Assembly: GCF_963678635.1 (NCBI RefSeq)
Contig: NC_087062.1
Span: forward strand, 71,327,345-71,391,344
Source of the DNA: Symsagittifera roscoffensis
Taxonomy: Eukaryota; Xenacoelomorpha; Acoela; Convolutidae
Reading direction: 5' to 3'
DNA: 64,000 nt
Positions 8,731-17,386 of the stretch are shown one piece after another. Positions within the stretch are counted from its first letter, which is position 1, and each line of letters starts with the position of its first letter. The notes under the pieces were generated by a model that did not search any database, was not told where the DNA came from, and was given only the letters and a program-made list of their open reading frames with translations. Position numbers and translations under genes: made by a program.

Positions 8731-11295
8731 TTATTTCTTGAATTGCCAGGAGAGCTTCATTTCCATAAAGGCTGACGGAGGCTCCAGTGTCGAGATGCCT
8801 TCATCCGCTGGCTCAGTCGTTTCCAACGTGTCTGCATTATTCTCAAGATCACTGAAGATATTGAAATCCAGGCTGGATGTTCCTCCTGTCGATGCCCTGT
8901 CGTCTTCCCCACCAGCTTGATCTTGTTGCATGGGTTCTTCGGTTTGACGGCTTCCTCCTTGTCCGTCATCTCCTTCTGACTTATCCTTGTTCGAGCTCGA
9001 TGGTCTTTTTTTATCACTGTCAGCTTCTTCCGGGAATCTCGGTATGAGCAGTGTACCGGCCGACTTATCTTCCTCTTCTCCATGGACCACTTTGATTTCT
9101 TCGCAGCCGAAGGGTGCTAGGAAGGTTCTCGTCTGCAGTATGCCTCCCACTTTCATCTCCTGTTTTACACTAGTCAGGATTAATGAGGCTTCAGGCAGTT
9201 CGGTCCTGCCTCTCATCCTCATCGGAGCTAAGCCTAATCCCTTCCATTCCTCATCAAATCTTCCAGGCTTGGGAGTCGCGGCGTTGCTTATTCGCATTCT
9301 CGTCGCTTGATCCGTGTATGCAAATCGTGTGTACTGTAACACGGCGGCATTTCTTCCTACAAAGTATGGATCCATCGTTCCCACGAAATTCCCTACTCTC
9401 CTTTCATTGGTCTCGAATGCTCTCAACCTAGGAGTTTGTACAACGAAGACTGCTCCGAGCAACATCCTTCTTATCAGAGGGAATTCAGGGATTGCCTCCG
9501 GCAGCTTCTTGTAATCGCCCCAGTCCTTCGTCTCTTCTCTCACTTTGTGATATGCTGCAGTGAGACGAGGCACTCTGGTTATTTCACCATTCGTTTTATC
9601 GTAGGGTCTCATATTCCAAAGCTTTGGAAACACCGCGATGTGTCCTCTTTCTACTTCTCCCATGCGATCACGGAAGTGATCGTCAAAATTGATGACTGTC
9701 ATCTCTGGCTCCGATATTTTCGCAAATAACAGATCTTCACTCATGAGCTCACGCAATGTGTGCTGCTCACACCAGTTCAGTGTACTACCGTCCACTGCCG
9801 ATATGAGGTTCAGGTGCAGCACCGACCTCCTATATGCCTCCACTTTAACGTCAGGGAACGCAAATGTGACTGCTGGTCCATAGATCACTGTCACGATCTC
9901 CGTGACTCCTCTGATCAGCGCCAAGGGATCGGTTCTCATAGCCAAGCTCAGATCGGTTAACAGGGGCATGCCTCCAACATGTCGTCTAACATCTTCCTCT
10001 CTTTCAATCGTCTCGTCTTCTCCCGTTCCAAAGCGATTTTGTTGTAAGAGATACTGGATAAGAGTGTGTCTCAGGTCTCTTATCTTGTTCCACGAGTCCG
10101 TGGATTTCTTCATATCCAAGTTTCTCACTCTCTCTCTCATCTGCTCTGGACAACGTGCCAGTTTCATCAGTCCTCCCAATTTTCCGTGGGTAATTGCAAT
10201 CAATGTCAGAAGTCCGTCTAGCCGCAGGTTCTGGATTCCATCGGTGAGCAGTATCGCCGGTCCTTTAACGAAGTTCTCCGCTCCGAATGTCACGAACAAG
10301 GCTATTAGTTCCTCTATCGACACTTCCACTACTGCTTGGAGGAATTCTTTTATCAAGTAGTGCGAGACTTTCGGGTAAACTTTTGCCAAGAAGGACGCGG
10401 TCCATCCGGCTCCTCCCAACCCTTCCAGCATGCTGTCTGTCCTTTCAAAGCCCTCCTGTTCCTTCACTTCCCGGGTCCAGAAGGTTTCCAGAGTAATCTG
10501 ACACATTCTGTTCACAAATTCAGCGGTCTTTTCTCCAGCATTTTCCGCCAGGTGCACCTCCTTCAACAGGTAGGCATGTATCTTTGTGATCATCACGGGG
10601 CCTTGCTTAAAAGCATCTGCACCCAATGCCGCTACTCTAGGGTTCAGTTGTAGCCACTGGTTGGCTTCCGGCTTGGTTCTCAGAACCATCGCTTCCAAGT
10701 GAGCTCTCGTCTCTAGTGAGTTTTTCCTTCTTGTGTCTTCACCTGCCACTTCCATTGCTCGGAACCATAAGTCGTTGGACATTGCCGCGATCACTCGATG
10801 GTCGTCGTCTATTCCCGGCTTCAGTTTGAGTTGCCGACTGAAATTGGACAGTTCCAACCCCAGCACCTCGTCAAATACTAACATGTGTAGCGAATGGTCC
10901 TTGAATCCTCTCATCGCGTTTGAGATATCTGACCATACCGCAGGCAGTTCAACCTTAAGTGGCCTCAGGTTCTCCATCTGTATCATGCGATTCGGGGCTG
11001 ATATGATCACACCATATTTTCCTTCCGAAAGTAAGGCCACAATCGCATACACAAATTTCAGTCCATCCGGGAGATGTGCATATCCCGGAGACAACGCGAA
11101 TACTACTCTCAGTGCCACTTTATTGAATGACCCCTCCTTCGTCGCATCCACCACTTCACCCATCGACTCAAGGATGTCTTTTATCGCTGGCCATACAGCG
11201 TTCTCTGCTGTTGTAGGATCTCTGAGTCTGCTCAGAAAACCTCTACTGTGTAGATGGTCATTGATGCCGGCATACACAATCGTAATTGGGTTCAT
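8731..11295 (-). CDS. Cistron B, C-terminal part: 854 residues, starts inside a second SGNH-like domain
   Basis: This is the longest intact frame among the extra ORFs. The first 20 residues contain AGINDHLHSRG, a match to SGNH block III (G-x-N-D). IDDDHRV at 162-167 could supply the D-x-x-H pair. The large middle region (200-720) is unfamiliar and mostly helical by composition. The C-terminal 110 residues are acidic and Ser/Gln-rich (KSEGDDGQGGSRQTEEPMQQ), likely disordered. The ATG at 11295 lies in one copy of a 188-bp tandem duplication. The other copy places the same ATG at 11483, overlapping the stop of the upstream ORF. In that copy the protein-like sequence runs on upstream (GYRGAKADGM), so the ATG may be internal to a longer polyprotein. 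Confidence 0.6.
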   Translation of the reverse strand: MNPITIVYAGINDHLHSRGFLSRLRDPTTAENAVWPAIKDILESMGEVVDATKEGSFNKVALRVVFALSPGYAHLPDGLKFVYAIVALLSEGKYGVIISAPNRMIQMENLRPLKVELPAVWSDISNAMRGFKDHSLHMLVFDEVLGLELSNFSRQLKLKPGIDDDHRVIAAMSNDLWFRAMEVAGEDTRRKNSLETRAHLEAMVLRTKPEANQWLQLNPRVAALGADAFKQGPVMITKIHAYLLKEVHLAENAGEKTAEFVNRMCQITLETFWTREVKEQEGFERTDSMLEGLGGAGWTASFLAKVYPKVSHYLIKEFLQAVVEVSIEELIALFVTFGAENFVKGPAILLTDGIQNLRLDGLLTLIAITHGKLGGLMKLARCPEQMRERVRNLDMKKSTDSWNKIRDLRHTLIQYLLQQNRFGTGEDETIEREEDVRRHVGGMPLLTDLSLAMRTDPLALIRGVTEIVTVIYGPAVTFAFPDVKVEAYRRSVLHLNLISAVDGSTLNWCEQHTLRELMSEDLLFAKISEPEMTVINFDDHFRDRMGEVERGHIAVFPKLWNMRPYDKTNGEITRVPRLTAAYHKVREETKDWGDYKKLPEAIPEFPLIRRMLLGAVFVVQTPRLRAFETNERRVGNFVGTMDPYFVGRNAAVLQYTRFAYTDQATRMRISNAATPKPGRFDEEWKGLGLAPMRMRGRTELPEASLILTSVKQEMKVGGILQTRTFLAPFGCEEIKVVHGEEEDKSAGTLLIPRFPEEADSDKKRPSSSNKDKSEGDDGQGGSRQTEEPMQQDQAGGEDDRASTGGTSSLDFNIFSDLENNADTLETTEPADEGISTLEPPSAFMEMKLSWQFKK

Positions 11296-11494
11296 GTCCG
11301 TCTGCCTTTATTGAATGACCCCTCCTTCGTCGCATCCACCACTTCACCCATCGACTCAAGGATGTCTTTTATCGCTGGCCATACAGCGTTCTCTGCTGTT
11401 GTAGGATCTCTGAGTCTGCTCAGAAAACCTCTACTGTGTAGATGGTCATTGATGCCGGCAAACACAATCGTAATTGGGTTCATTCCGTCTGCCT
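11119..11494. repeat. 188-bp tandem duplication across the cistron-B ORF junction
   Basis: Sequence 11119-11306 is repeated at 11307-11494 with only a few differences (one is a single-base indel beside the ATG). Because 188 is not a multiple of three, it changes the frame and leaves a 63-codon duplicate of the beginning of the 854-residue ORF. Confidence 0.9.
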
Positions 11495-12847
11495 TTGCAC
11501 CCCTATAGCCAAAGATATCGATTGCAGTAAGTCCAAGTCGACTGCTGCCAACATTATGACGTCTGATAAAAACAAAGAGTTGGAGGTGTACACGAACTCT
11601 GAATTCGCTACTACCATAATCTTGGCCTTCCTCATCTCTGCTTTGTCATAGGCTGCGAAGATGGTCTCATCTTTCTTTATCGCTGTCAATCCGCCATATC
11701 TTTGGGCATCACCATCTTGGTTCACTAGTTTTGGGTATACTCTTTCCTTCACATGACCAGGGGGTGTCGTCAGCTGCCTGAATATCTTCACGTGTTGTCC
11801 AATCGGCGCTCTCGTCGTCAGGAATCTTCCTGGTCTCACATCACAATTCCCCTCATCGTGATTCAGTCTCACATCTTGCAACGGTCTCGCATTCACTGGT
11901 CCCATCGTCTTGTTAGCGGGCAGTCCCTCCAAGTCAGCAAATCTCAAGGCCGTCGTGGAGCTGAAATTTATGCTAGCGGCTATCAACCAGTCTACGCCGG
12001 TTATCGAGTACAATCTGTTGACGGTTAGCGTCGCTCCATTCAGCATCCTCCTTGCATCTTCGATGAAGCTTACCCTCTGGAGATCCAGCTTCATTAGCTC
12101 GTCTTTGTATATATGCCAGGGAGACGGTATGGGTCTTGACCACATCAACGAGCCTCTGCTCGGACGTCTCTCCTCTCGACTGGTATTTGTCGTCTCCGAT
12201 CTAGTGTCCGATCTAGACGTTCCGGCTGTCTCTTCGATTGGGTTGACAGGTCCTATTCTTCTCCTAGGATGGATGGTTCTCCTCATCGGTGCCTCTCCCA
12301 ATCGATCCTGTACGTCTGTCCTTTGACCTGGTTCGCTGGAGCTTTGTTGCCTGTAGTTCGTGACGGCCGGGACCGTGCCCAAGCGTGTTTCCAGGCTAGG
12401 AGGCACAAAGGTAGTAATCACCGCGTCACTCACTGTTCCCTCTTCCTTCAGCACTCCTGTGTCAAAGAGTTCTGCTTCCAGCTCGTCCAACCGCTCTTGG
12501 AAGACTCGATTCAACCAAGCTTGTCCTTCGATACTGTCGAAGTGGATGCCGTCCGTGGTCAGTCTGGCCTGATCCATAGCTCTCAACTCATGTTCGATAT
12601 CCATGAGGATCATTCTTCCGGCGTTTCGACTTGCGAGGTTTCTCAGGATGTTATTCCACCTGACGACTCCCTCGTTATGCCTTCTTCCTGATGCTGTCAG
12701 GCTTCTCGCGTTCATTGGCACAGTGCAAACGGTCAGTACCGCGCAATTGAATTTCTGCCAGAGGGTCGTAAACAAACACACCATCATTGACTCCCATAAT
12801 GCTTCCTGCTCATCTGAACCCAACTGAACCCATGTCATTCGTCCCAA
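11480..12847 (-). CDS. Cistron B, middle part: second half of SGNH hydrolase and downstream region
   Basis: 455 codons open from a TTG. The first 120 residues continue the SGNH fold begun in the upstream ORF, with VLTVCTVPMNARSL and the block V motif DGIHFDS, whose Asp99 and His102 complete the catalytic set. A polar, Arg-rich linker follows (DVQDRLGEAPMRRT; RRRIGPVNP), then a compact region around TLTVNRLYSITGVDWL. The C-terminal VVANSEFVYTSNSLFLSDVIML could be block I of a second SGNH-like domain. The frame differs by one from the preceding ORF because of a 10-bp duplication. Near 11525 it appears to shift again, since another frame reads more naturally into the 854-residue ORF. Confidence 0.65.
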   Translation of the reverse strand: MGRMTWVQLGSDEQEALWESMMVCLFTTLWQKFNCAVLTVCTVPMNARSLTASGRRHNEGVVRWNNILRNLASRNAGRMILMDIEHELRAMDQARLTTDGIHFDSIEGQAWLNRVFQERLDELEAELFDTGVLKEEGTVSDAVITTFVPPSLETRLGTVPAVTNYRQQSSSEPGQRTDVQDRLGEAPMRRTIHPRRRIGPVNPIEETAGTSRSDTRSETTNTSREERRPSRGSLMWSRPIPSPWHIYKDELMKLDLQRVSFIEDARRMLNGATLTVNRLYSITGVDWLIAASINFSSTTALRFADLEGLPANKTMGPVNARPLQDVRLNHDEGNCDVRPGRFLTTRAPIGQHVKIFRQLTTPPGHVKERVYPKLVNQDGDAQRYGGLTAIKKDETIFAAYDKAEMRKAKIMVVANSEFVYTSNSLFLSDVIMLAAVDLDLLQSISLAIGVQRQTE

Positions 12848-14216
12848 CTAGGATCATCACATTGGGGATCCTCCCTGGATTCATCAGTTCCATCATCCGA
12901 TATAATTGGGCTATCGTCGCGCCTCTAAAGGCCATCACCGTGGTTACCCACGAGGTCCTCAAATTCGACAGCACTCTGACCAAGCTGTCTCCCAGTATCA
13001 GATGAGATGTCCCGAGTGGTGGTTGCTGCAGGTTTACTGCCGGGCTCCAAGTAGCTCGATTTAAGCAGGCCCTTGGATCTGTCTCCGGAACTCCCGTGAA
13101 ATTATATTTCAATTGATTATTCTTTTGCACGTCTATTATGCGAGACACTTTCTTCGCTGGCATCTTCCGTACTCTCCTCTCTGGGATTTTTGAGCTCCCC
13201 ATGAGTGGTGTCACGTCACTTATCCCCTGTCTGACCACGGTCTGAGAGAGTCGTACTCTGCCCGTGTCGTCAATCGTTCCATAGGGTGCAGTCACCCCGG
13301 AACCTGGCGCATTCTTGTTAGCGACCAGTCGTCCAGCTGTCTCTATCAGCTTCCTCACTGTCTGTTCCACGACGGGGTCACCCAAGGTGTCACTAGGATC
13401 CGGGATCGTTACTCGACTTGTCTCTGTCGGGAGCCGTGTTTCCGTTGTTTGACTCATTTCTCGAGGCGTCAAGAGCTCCATCGGGGACTGCCCACGAGGA
13501 ATATCCCTTGCAGGTATCACTTTCTCCACGGCCGTTGTCAACGCCATCTGCTCCGATCGCTCTTTGTATTCCTGCCTCAAGCGCTCAATCTCTTGACCCT
13601 GCTTTTTGTTGCAATCGTCAAACAACTTTCTCCACATGTCCCGATCTTCCTCCATCTGGAGCATGCTTCTGGTCATCTCGTCCAGCTCCTTCTTCATACT
13701 TTTCAGTTCATCGTTCATCTCATCCAGATCTTGCATGGTTTGGTTCGTCTGAACTTTCTGTCCTACTTTCGCCCTTTTTGGTGGCACAGCTGCTCTCAGT
13801 GGTGAACCAGACGAGGTCGCCTCGCTGTTCATCTCCCGATGCATTCTCGTCAGCCCAGGTTTGGGCTTGGAGGTCATTGGCATCTCACCTGGTTGGTAAG
13901 TCCTAGAACTTCCCAATCCAGGCTCATTCGCCAAGTCACTCCCTGAGAGAGCCCCGTTTCTCCACCTCATCACTCTCATGTTCGGGCGGTCTAGTACTCC
14001 TCTTTCTCCATATGCTGCCATCAACAGGAATTCCGTGGGGTGGTCCCCACGGTTGTCGTGCCCCAAGATGTTGATCAGGGCGGTCAACAACATGACTACC
14101 TCTGGGTCCTCCAGAGCGAAGTCTCGATCGATTATCCGACGATAGATCGCATCTATCATCGGTCCTACATATGCCTCTGCCAGGTCCATCAATTCATCCA
14201 AGTTGAAGTTATCCAT
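12810..14216 (-). CDS. Cistron B, N-terminal part: coiled coil then SGNH hydrolase blocks I-III
   Basis: 468 residues. The N-terminal 60 are helical (ATG 14216 with a candidate splice acceptor 76 nt upstream). Residues about 160-225 form a heptad-rich coiled coil (KSMKKELDEMTRSMLQMEED). A proline- and arginine-rich linker leads to HLILGDSLVRVL near 405-416 (Ser411 of the GDS block), FRGATI (block II Gly) and ILVGTNDMGS near 451-460 (block III Asn/Asp). SGNH/GDSL enzymes are esterases, lipases or acetylhydrolases. Some non-LTR retrotransposons encode an esterase of this class, but I know of no standard Ty3/Gypsy protein with one. The catalytic Asp-His lie in the next ORF. The break is a 10-bp duplication, so the ancestral protein was probably continuous. 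Confidence 0.75.
   Translation of the reverse strand: MDNFNLDELMDLAEAYVGPMIDAIYRRIIDRDFALEDPEVVMLLTALINILGHDNRGDHPTEFLLMAAYGERGVLDRPNMRVMRWRNGALSGSDLANEPGLGSSRTYQPGEMPMTSKPKPGLTRMHREMNSEATSSGSPLRAAVPPKRAKVGQKVQTNQTMQDLDEMNDELKSMKKELDEMTRSMLQMEEDRDMWRKLFDDCNKKQGQEIERLRQEYKERSEQMALTTAVEKVIPARDIPRGQSPMELLTPREMSQTTETRLPTETSRVTIPDPSDTLGDPVVEQTVRKLIETAGRLVANKNAPGSGVTAPYGTIDDTGRVRLSQTVVRQGISDVTPLMGSSKIPERRVRKMPAKKVSRIIDVQKNNQLKYNFTGVPETDPRACLNRATWSPAVNLQQPPLGTSHLILGDSLVRVLSNLRTSWVTTVMAFRGATIAQLYRMMELMNPGRIPNVMILVGTNDMGSVGFR
12811..12830. repeat. 10-bp tandem duplication that splits the SGNH domain
   Basis: CATCTGAACC / CAACTGAACC on the plus strand are adjacent near-copies. Ignoring one of them would leave the SGNH domain in one frame across the GTND motif. 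With both present the frame stops at 12810. Confidence 0.7.
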
Positions 14217-14625
14217 TCTATTCTTTCAAGTTTGATTCGGTTTTGATTCCAAGATTTTGATTCAAGTGAGTAATTAAATGATCAATCAGGATCTAGAAAA
14301 GAAGTCACAAAAATCACACTTGTTAGTTTCACCTTAACATATATCGTTAAAATTTGCTTAAAAACAGTTCATATAAAAAGATATTTATCCTAAAAGTTTA
14401 TTAAAATCAATTGATCTCTAAAATTTTTGAATTCGACCTAAGATTGGACAGTCCAAACTTTGGATCTATTCCTAAGATCGTCATTCAGTTGTTCATGGTC
14501 ACTAACCCCTACTTACCCATGATCTCAATAACCTAACACTTAACATAACATAACATAACACATAATATACATATCACATATTACATACAACTTAGTCTTT
14601 GGCCTAACACCCTCTCGCACATCAC
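14217..14625 (-). other. Spacer between the Pol-macro polyprotein and cistron B
   Basis: About 410 bp of AT-rich sequence without a supported frame. It contains an AACAT pentamer run (about 14541-14562). On the minus strand it also contains ACTTCTTTTCTAG (ending 14293), a good pyrimidine-rich 3' splice site 76 nt before the cistron-B ATG. Cistron B may therefore be expressed from a spliced subgenomic RNA, as env genes are in retroviruses. This is inference. Confidence 0.4.
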
Positions 14626-15612
14626 TCAGCCTATACTTAAGTAACATTTCTTATGTAGATATACTTGTATATTCGTCTCAGAGAATATCACGTGTACAAG
14701 CGCGTACAATTCCCGAGGATGCAGTCTTCCTCTGTTTGGATCGTACACTGGAAGCGAGAGTTCCTTCACGTTCATTTCCACAAGGAAGTCCCTCAGCCTC
14801 GTCAAGGACAAGACTAGGTTCTCTGGGTCCACGTGCTGCTTCTCCGTCGCCCTCGTTACCAAGAAGCATAAGTATTTTCCCGGTATCTGCGACGCCGCCG
14901 GGGGTAAGGCTGCTACGCCCCCTATCCCTGGTCTTTGCTTCCAAAGGAATTCCACGTTTTTGTATTCTCTCTTAAAATCTACCGCTAGCGCTGTCCTAAA
15001 ACTCATGTCTGCTGTGATTGCTATCGCACATGTTCTGTTTGTGAGTATGAAATCACTGTCTGTTAGTATTATGTTACTTGAATATTCATTTGGTAAGTTA
15101 AAATCTGACTCAACTACCCTGCATATGTCAGGTTTCTTAGGCTCTTCGCCTGTTTCTGCTTCTAAGTCTCCTGTTTCTCTTGCTATTCTTAATTTTTTTA
15201 TTATCAAGTTTTCAGTGTGGGTAAGTCCTACCCCCACTCCCCGGACAAAAATATCCATCGGCGTCCCTGTCAATCGCATACCGGGTATTAAGTCAAGTTT
15301 AGAAGCTGGAATGAGAAGTTGTCCTTCCTGGGCAGCCCAGGAAGGATCATCTCGTTCGGTCTTAATGTATTTCGCGCTTTCGCGATCTACGTCTTGAATC
15401 GTAACGCTGGTCTCTTTAGGGTCTGATGTCATTTCGTTCAGCCATTCTAAGACACGCAGGTTCGTCAAGTCTTGTTCACATGACTGCTGTTGCTCGTCGT
15501 CGAATTCTGCCTCGGCTTTCGACCAGTCGTCAACCCACTCATCGTCGTGATCATCGACTATGTCAATGTCTTGTGACACAGTTATTTCCTCTAGACCCAC
15601 TATTTCCTCCAC
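14626..15612 (-). CDS. Macrodomain-like C-terminal extension of the Pol polyprotein
   Basis: 328 residues, in the same frame as integrase and separated from it by one TAA (15655) followed by protein-like codons, so probably part of the polyprotein. The first 80 residues are strongly acidic (DDHDDEWVDDW). Residues about 180-322 show the order of a macrodomain of the OARD1/TARG1 type: TCAIAITADM, ALAVDFKREY, GIGGVAALPPAA, then GKYLCFLVTRATEKQHVD, a helix with SLTRLRDFLVEMNV, ELSLPVYD, and VIFSETNIQVYLH. Family role: binding or removing ADP-ribose. The usual Gly-rich GAG and GCGLD loops are replaced here (SFRT; DPNRG), so activity is uncertain and pure binding is possible. An N-terminal VRGVGVG segment lies at about 123-129. 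Confidence 0.55.
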   Translation of the reverse strand: MEEIVGLEEITVSQDIDIVDDHDDEWVDDWSKAEAEFDDEQQQSCEQDLTNLRVLEWLNEMTSDPKETSVTIQDVDRESAKYIKTERDDPSWAAQEGQLLIPASKLDLIPGMRLTGTPMDIFVRGVGVGLTHTENLIIKKLRIARETGDLEAETGEEPKKPDICRVVESDFNLPNEYSSNIILTDSDFILTNRTCAIAITADMSFRTALAVDFKREYKNVEFLWKQRPGIGGVAALPPAASQIPGKYLCFLVTRATEKQHVDPENLVLSLTRLRDFLVEMNVKELSLPVYDPNRGRLHPRELYALVHVIFSETNIQVYLHKKCYLSIG

Positions 15613-15654
15613 TATCTTCTTCAGATCTATCCTATCTACTGGGAAGTCGTCACC

Positions 15655-16908
15655 TTAAGGATTGTATTTCTTTCTTGATCTCTTCCCGTCCTTCTGACGA
15701 GTCTGTATCGTGAACGGAAGATCCGGTTCCAAGTTCTTGGGAACCTCTATCTGTTCGGGGTCCTGCCAATCTTCCTCTGCGTAGGGTAAGGTTTCATCGT
15801 CCGCTTCGATTTGTTCGTTTGGATCCAGGTCCAGCGGTGTATCCGTACTTTCCTCTACGACTTCGTTTCCATCGTTCTTCTCCCTGGTGCCTTTTTCATT
15901 GACCTCACAAGCAGGATTCATCATTAGATAATCCCCTCCTTCCATGTCTGCAGGTATACACCAGTCTTCTGTCGATGGATTGTGTGGCTTGAGGTTCTCG
16001 TAGTGGGCGGCTCGGCCAGTACTCAGTCTATAAAAGCGTCCCTCCTGGTGCACCTCTGTAATCATGAAGGGTCCCCTCCACTTTTTTAGGAGCTTTTTTG
16101 TCCCTTTCGGTGGTATAACGTTCTGAAATACCCATACGTAGTCTCCCACCGAGTAAGCCTTTGCACCAGCTGCTTTCTTGTCGAATCTTTTCCTCTGTCT
16201 TGCCTGTGCCTGCTGAGTATTTCGTCTACACAAATCGTTCAACTCCTGTTGGCGTCTGATCACATCCCTCACGTACACCTGTGGGGACGTTTTCTTTCCC
16301 TCATACTCTGGGTAGAAGAAGGTTAATGGTAATGACTTTTCGTGTCCAGTTAGCATCATGTGTGGACTGACTCCGGTGGTGGAGTGTTGCGTGCTGTTAT
16401 ATGCTCCCATCACCTGTGGAAGGTATCTGTCCCAATCGGTCATGTACCTGGAACAATATACTCTCAGCATCGACACTAACGTCCTATTCTGTCTTTCCAC
16501 TAAGCCGTTCGTCTGAGGGTGGTATGTCGTGGAGTGAGCTTGAGCGACCTGTGAGCGTCTCATAAGCTCTTTCGTAAGCTCTCCTACCAAAGCGGTCCCA
16601 TTATCCGATTGAAACGTCATCGGACAACCATGTCTTGCTATCCACGTGTTGATCAGGTGGTCGCATGTCTCTTCCGCCGAGGCTGTTATGCAGGGCACGG
16701 CCTCTGCATACTTCGTAAAATGATCTATCATGACCAGCACCTGATTATAACCATTGTCTGTCATGCATATCTTTTGGTGATCTATCTGCACCACCTCGTT
16801 GAATTCAGACGACTCGATCGATTGTAAAGGAAATCGCAACTTCCTTGGATCCTTGACCTGTTGGCATGACAGACATGCTGTTACCCATTTCTCGCATGCC
16901 TTTTTCAT
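15655..16908 (-). CDS. Integrase (Ty3/Gypsy type), catalytic core and C-terminal domain
   Basis: 417 codons. The Cys pair of the HHCC zinc domain (ACLSC) is at residues 12-15. The His pair lies upstream in another frame (SHDQMGHQG near 16950). The DDE core is complete: Asp in VVQIDHQKI (residue 43), Asp102 in FQSDNGTALVG, and Glu139 in NGLVERQNRTL. A C-terminal GPF module is visible (KWRGPFMITEVHQ...FYRL), then an acidic tail. It would insert the element's cDNA into the genome. The nominal ATG is internal, and a one-base lesion near 16915 separates it from the zinc domain. The frame ends at TAA 15655, which looks like a nonsense change because the sequence stays coding. Confidence 0.9.
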   Translation of the reverse strand: MKKACEKWVTACLSCQQVKDPRKLRFPLQSIESSEFNEVVQIDHQKICMTDNGYNQVLVMIDHFTKYAEAVPCITASAEETCDHLINTWIARHGCPMTFQSDNGTALVGELTKELMRRSQVAQAHSTTYHPQTNGLVERQNRTLVSMLRVYCSRYMTDWDRYLPQVMGAYNSTQHSTTGVSPHMMLTGHEKSLPLTFFYPEYEGKKTSPQVYVRDVIRRQQELNDLCRRNTQQAQARQRKRFDKKAAGAKAYSVGDYVWVFQNVIPPKGTKKLLKKWRGPFMITEVHQEGRFYRLSTGRAAHYENLKPHNPSTEDWCIPADMEGGDYLMMNPACEVNEKGTREKNDGNEVVEESTDTPLDLDPNEQIEADDETLPYAEEDWQDPEQIEVPKNLEPDLPFTIQTRQKDGKRSRKKYNP

Positions 16909-17002
16909 CCCAGGCCATTCTGATATACTTTGTCGATTCCCTGATGGCCCATTTGATCATGTGACCTGAATAATAGTTCTGTCTGATAGAGTTGCGGTAA
17001 CA

Positions 17003-17386
17003 CTATCGCATTATACTTGTATAGGACTCTGTCTTCCTCCCTTCTTTTGCAAGCCACAATCCCGTCAAATATAACCTCCCTTCCTTCTGCATGAAGTATT
17101 GTCTCAGGATGCGATAACTATCTTCCTCGAGGTCCCCTTCATCCGGAGAACCATTCTCGATCCACCTTTTCAGGTTGCTTGTCATGCGATCATTTCTCTG
17201 CGCCCTTAGAAGGTCCGAGAGTCTGTATCTCGCTTTCAAGTACGTCTTCATGACCCTCATCTGACTATTCAGCTCGTTGGGCTGGTGTGTGTCTTCTTCC
17301 ATCTTAACGCACCAAATCTTCGCCAACGGCTGTGTTTTTTGTTTAAACGGCTGAAGATCAATCCTGACTACCTCTTTCTGTGGCAA
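17003..17386 (-). CDS. Pol polyprotein fragment between RNase H and integrase
   Basis: 127 codons in a third frame, entered near 17380 and left near 17075 by apparent one-base indels in purine runs. Content: FKQKTQPLAKIWCVKMEED, a helical MRVMKTYLKARYRLSDLLRAQRN stretch, and a YRILRQYFMQKEG segment. The last resembles the linker before the integrase zinc domain in Gypsy elements. Past 17075 the neighbouring frame carries IVACKRREEDRVLY and then the His pair of the integrase. Confidence 0.6.
   Translation of the reverse strand: MPQKEVVRIDLQPFKQKTQPLAKIWCVKMEEDTHQPNELNSQMRVMKTYLKARYRLSDLLRAQRNDRMTSNLKRWIENGSPDEGDLEEDSYRILRQYFMQKEGRLYLTGLWLAKEGRKTESYTSIMR

Noticed and set aside
10733-11314. Long plus-strand ORFs opposite cistron B and cistron C
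   Set aside because: They are complements of better-supported minus-strand coding regions and show no domain motifs.
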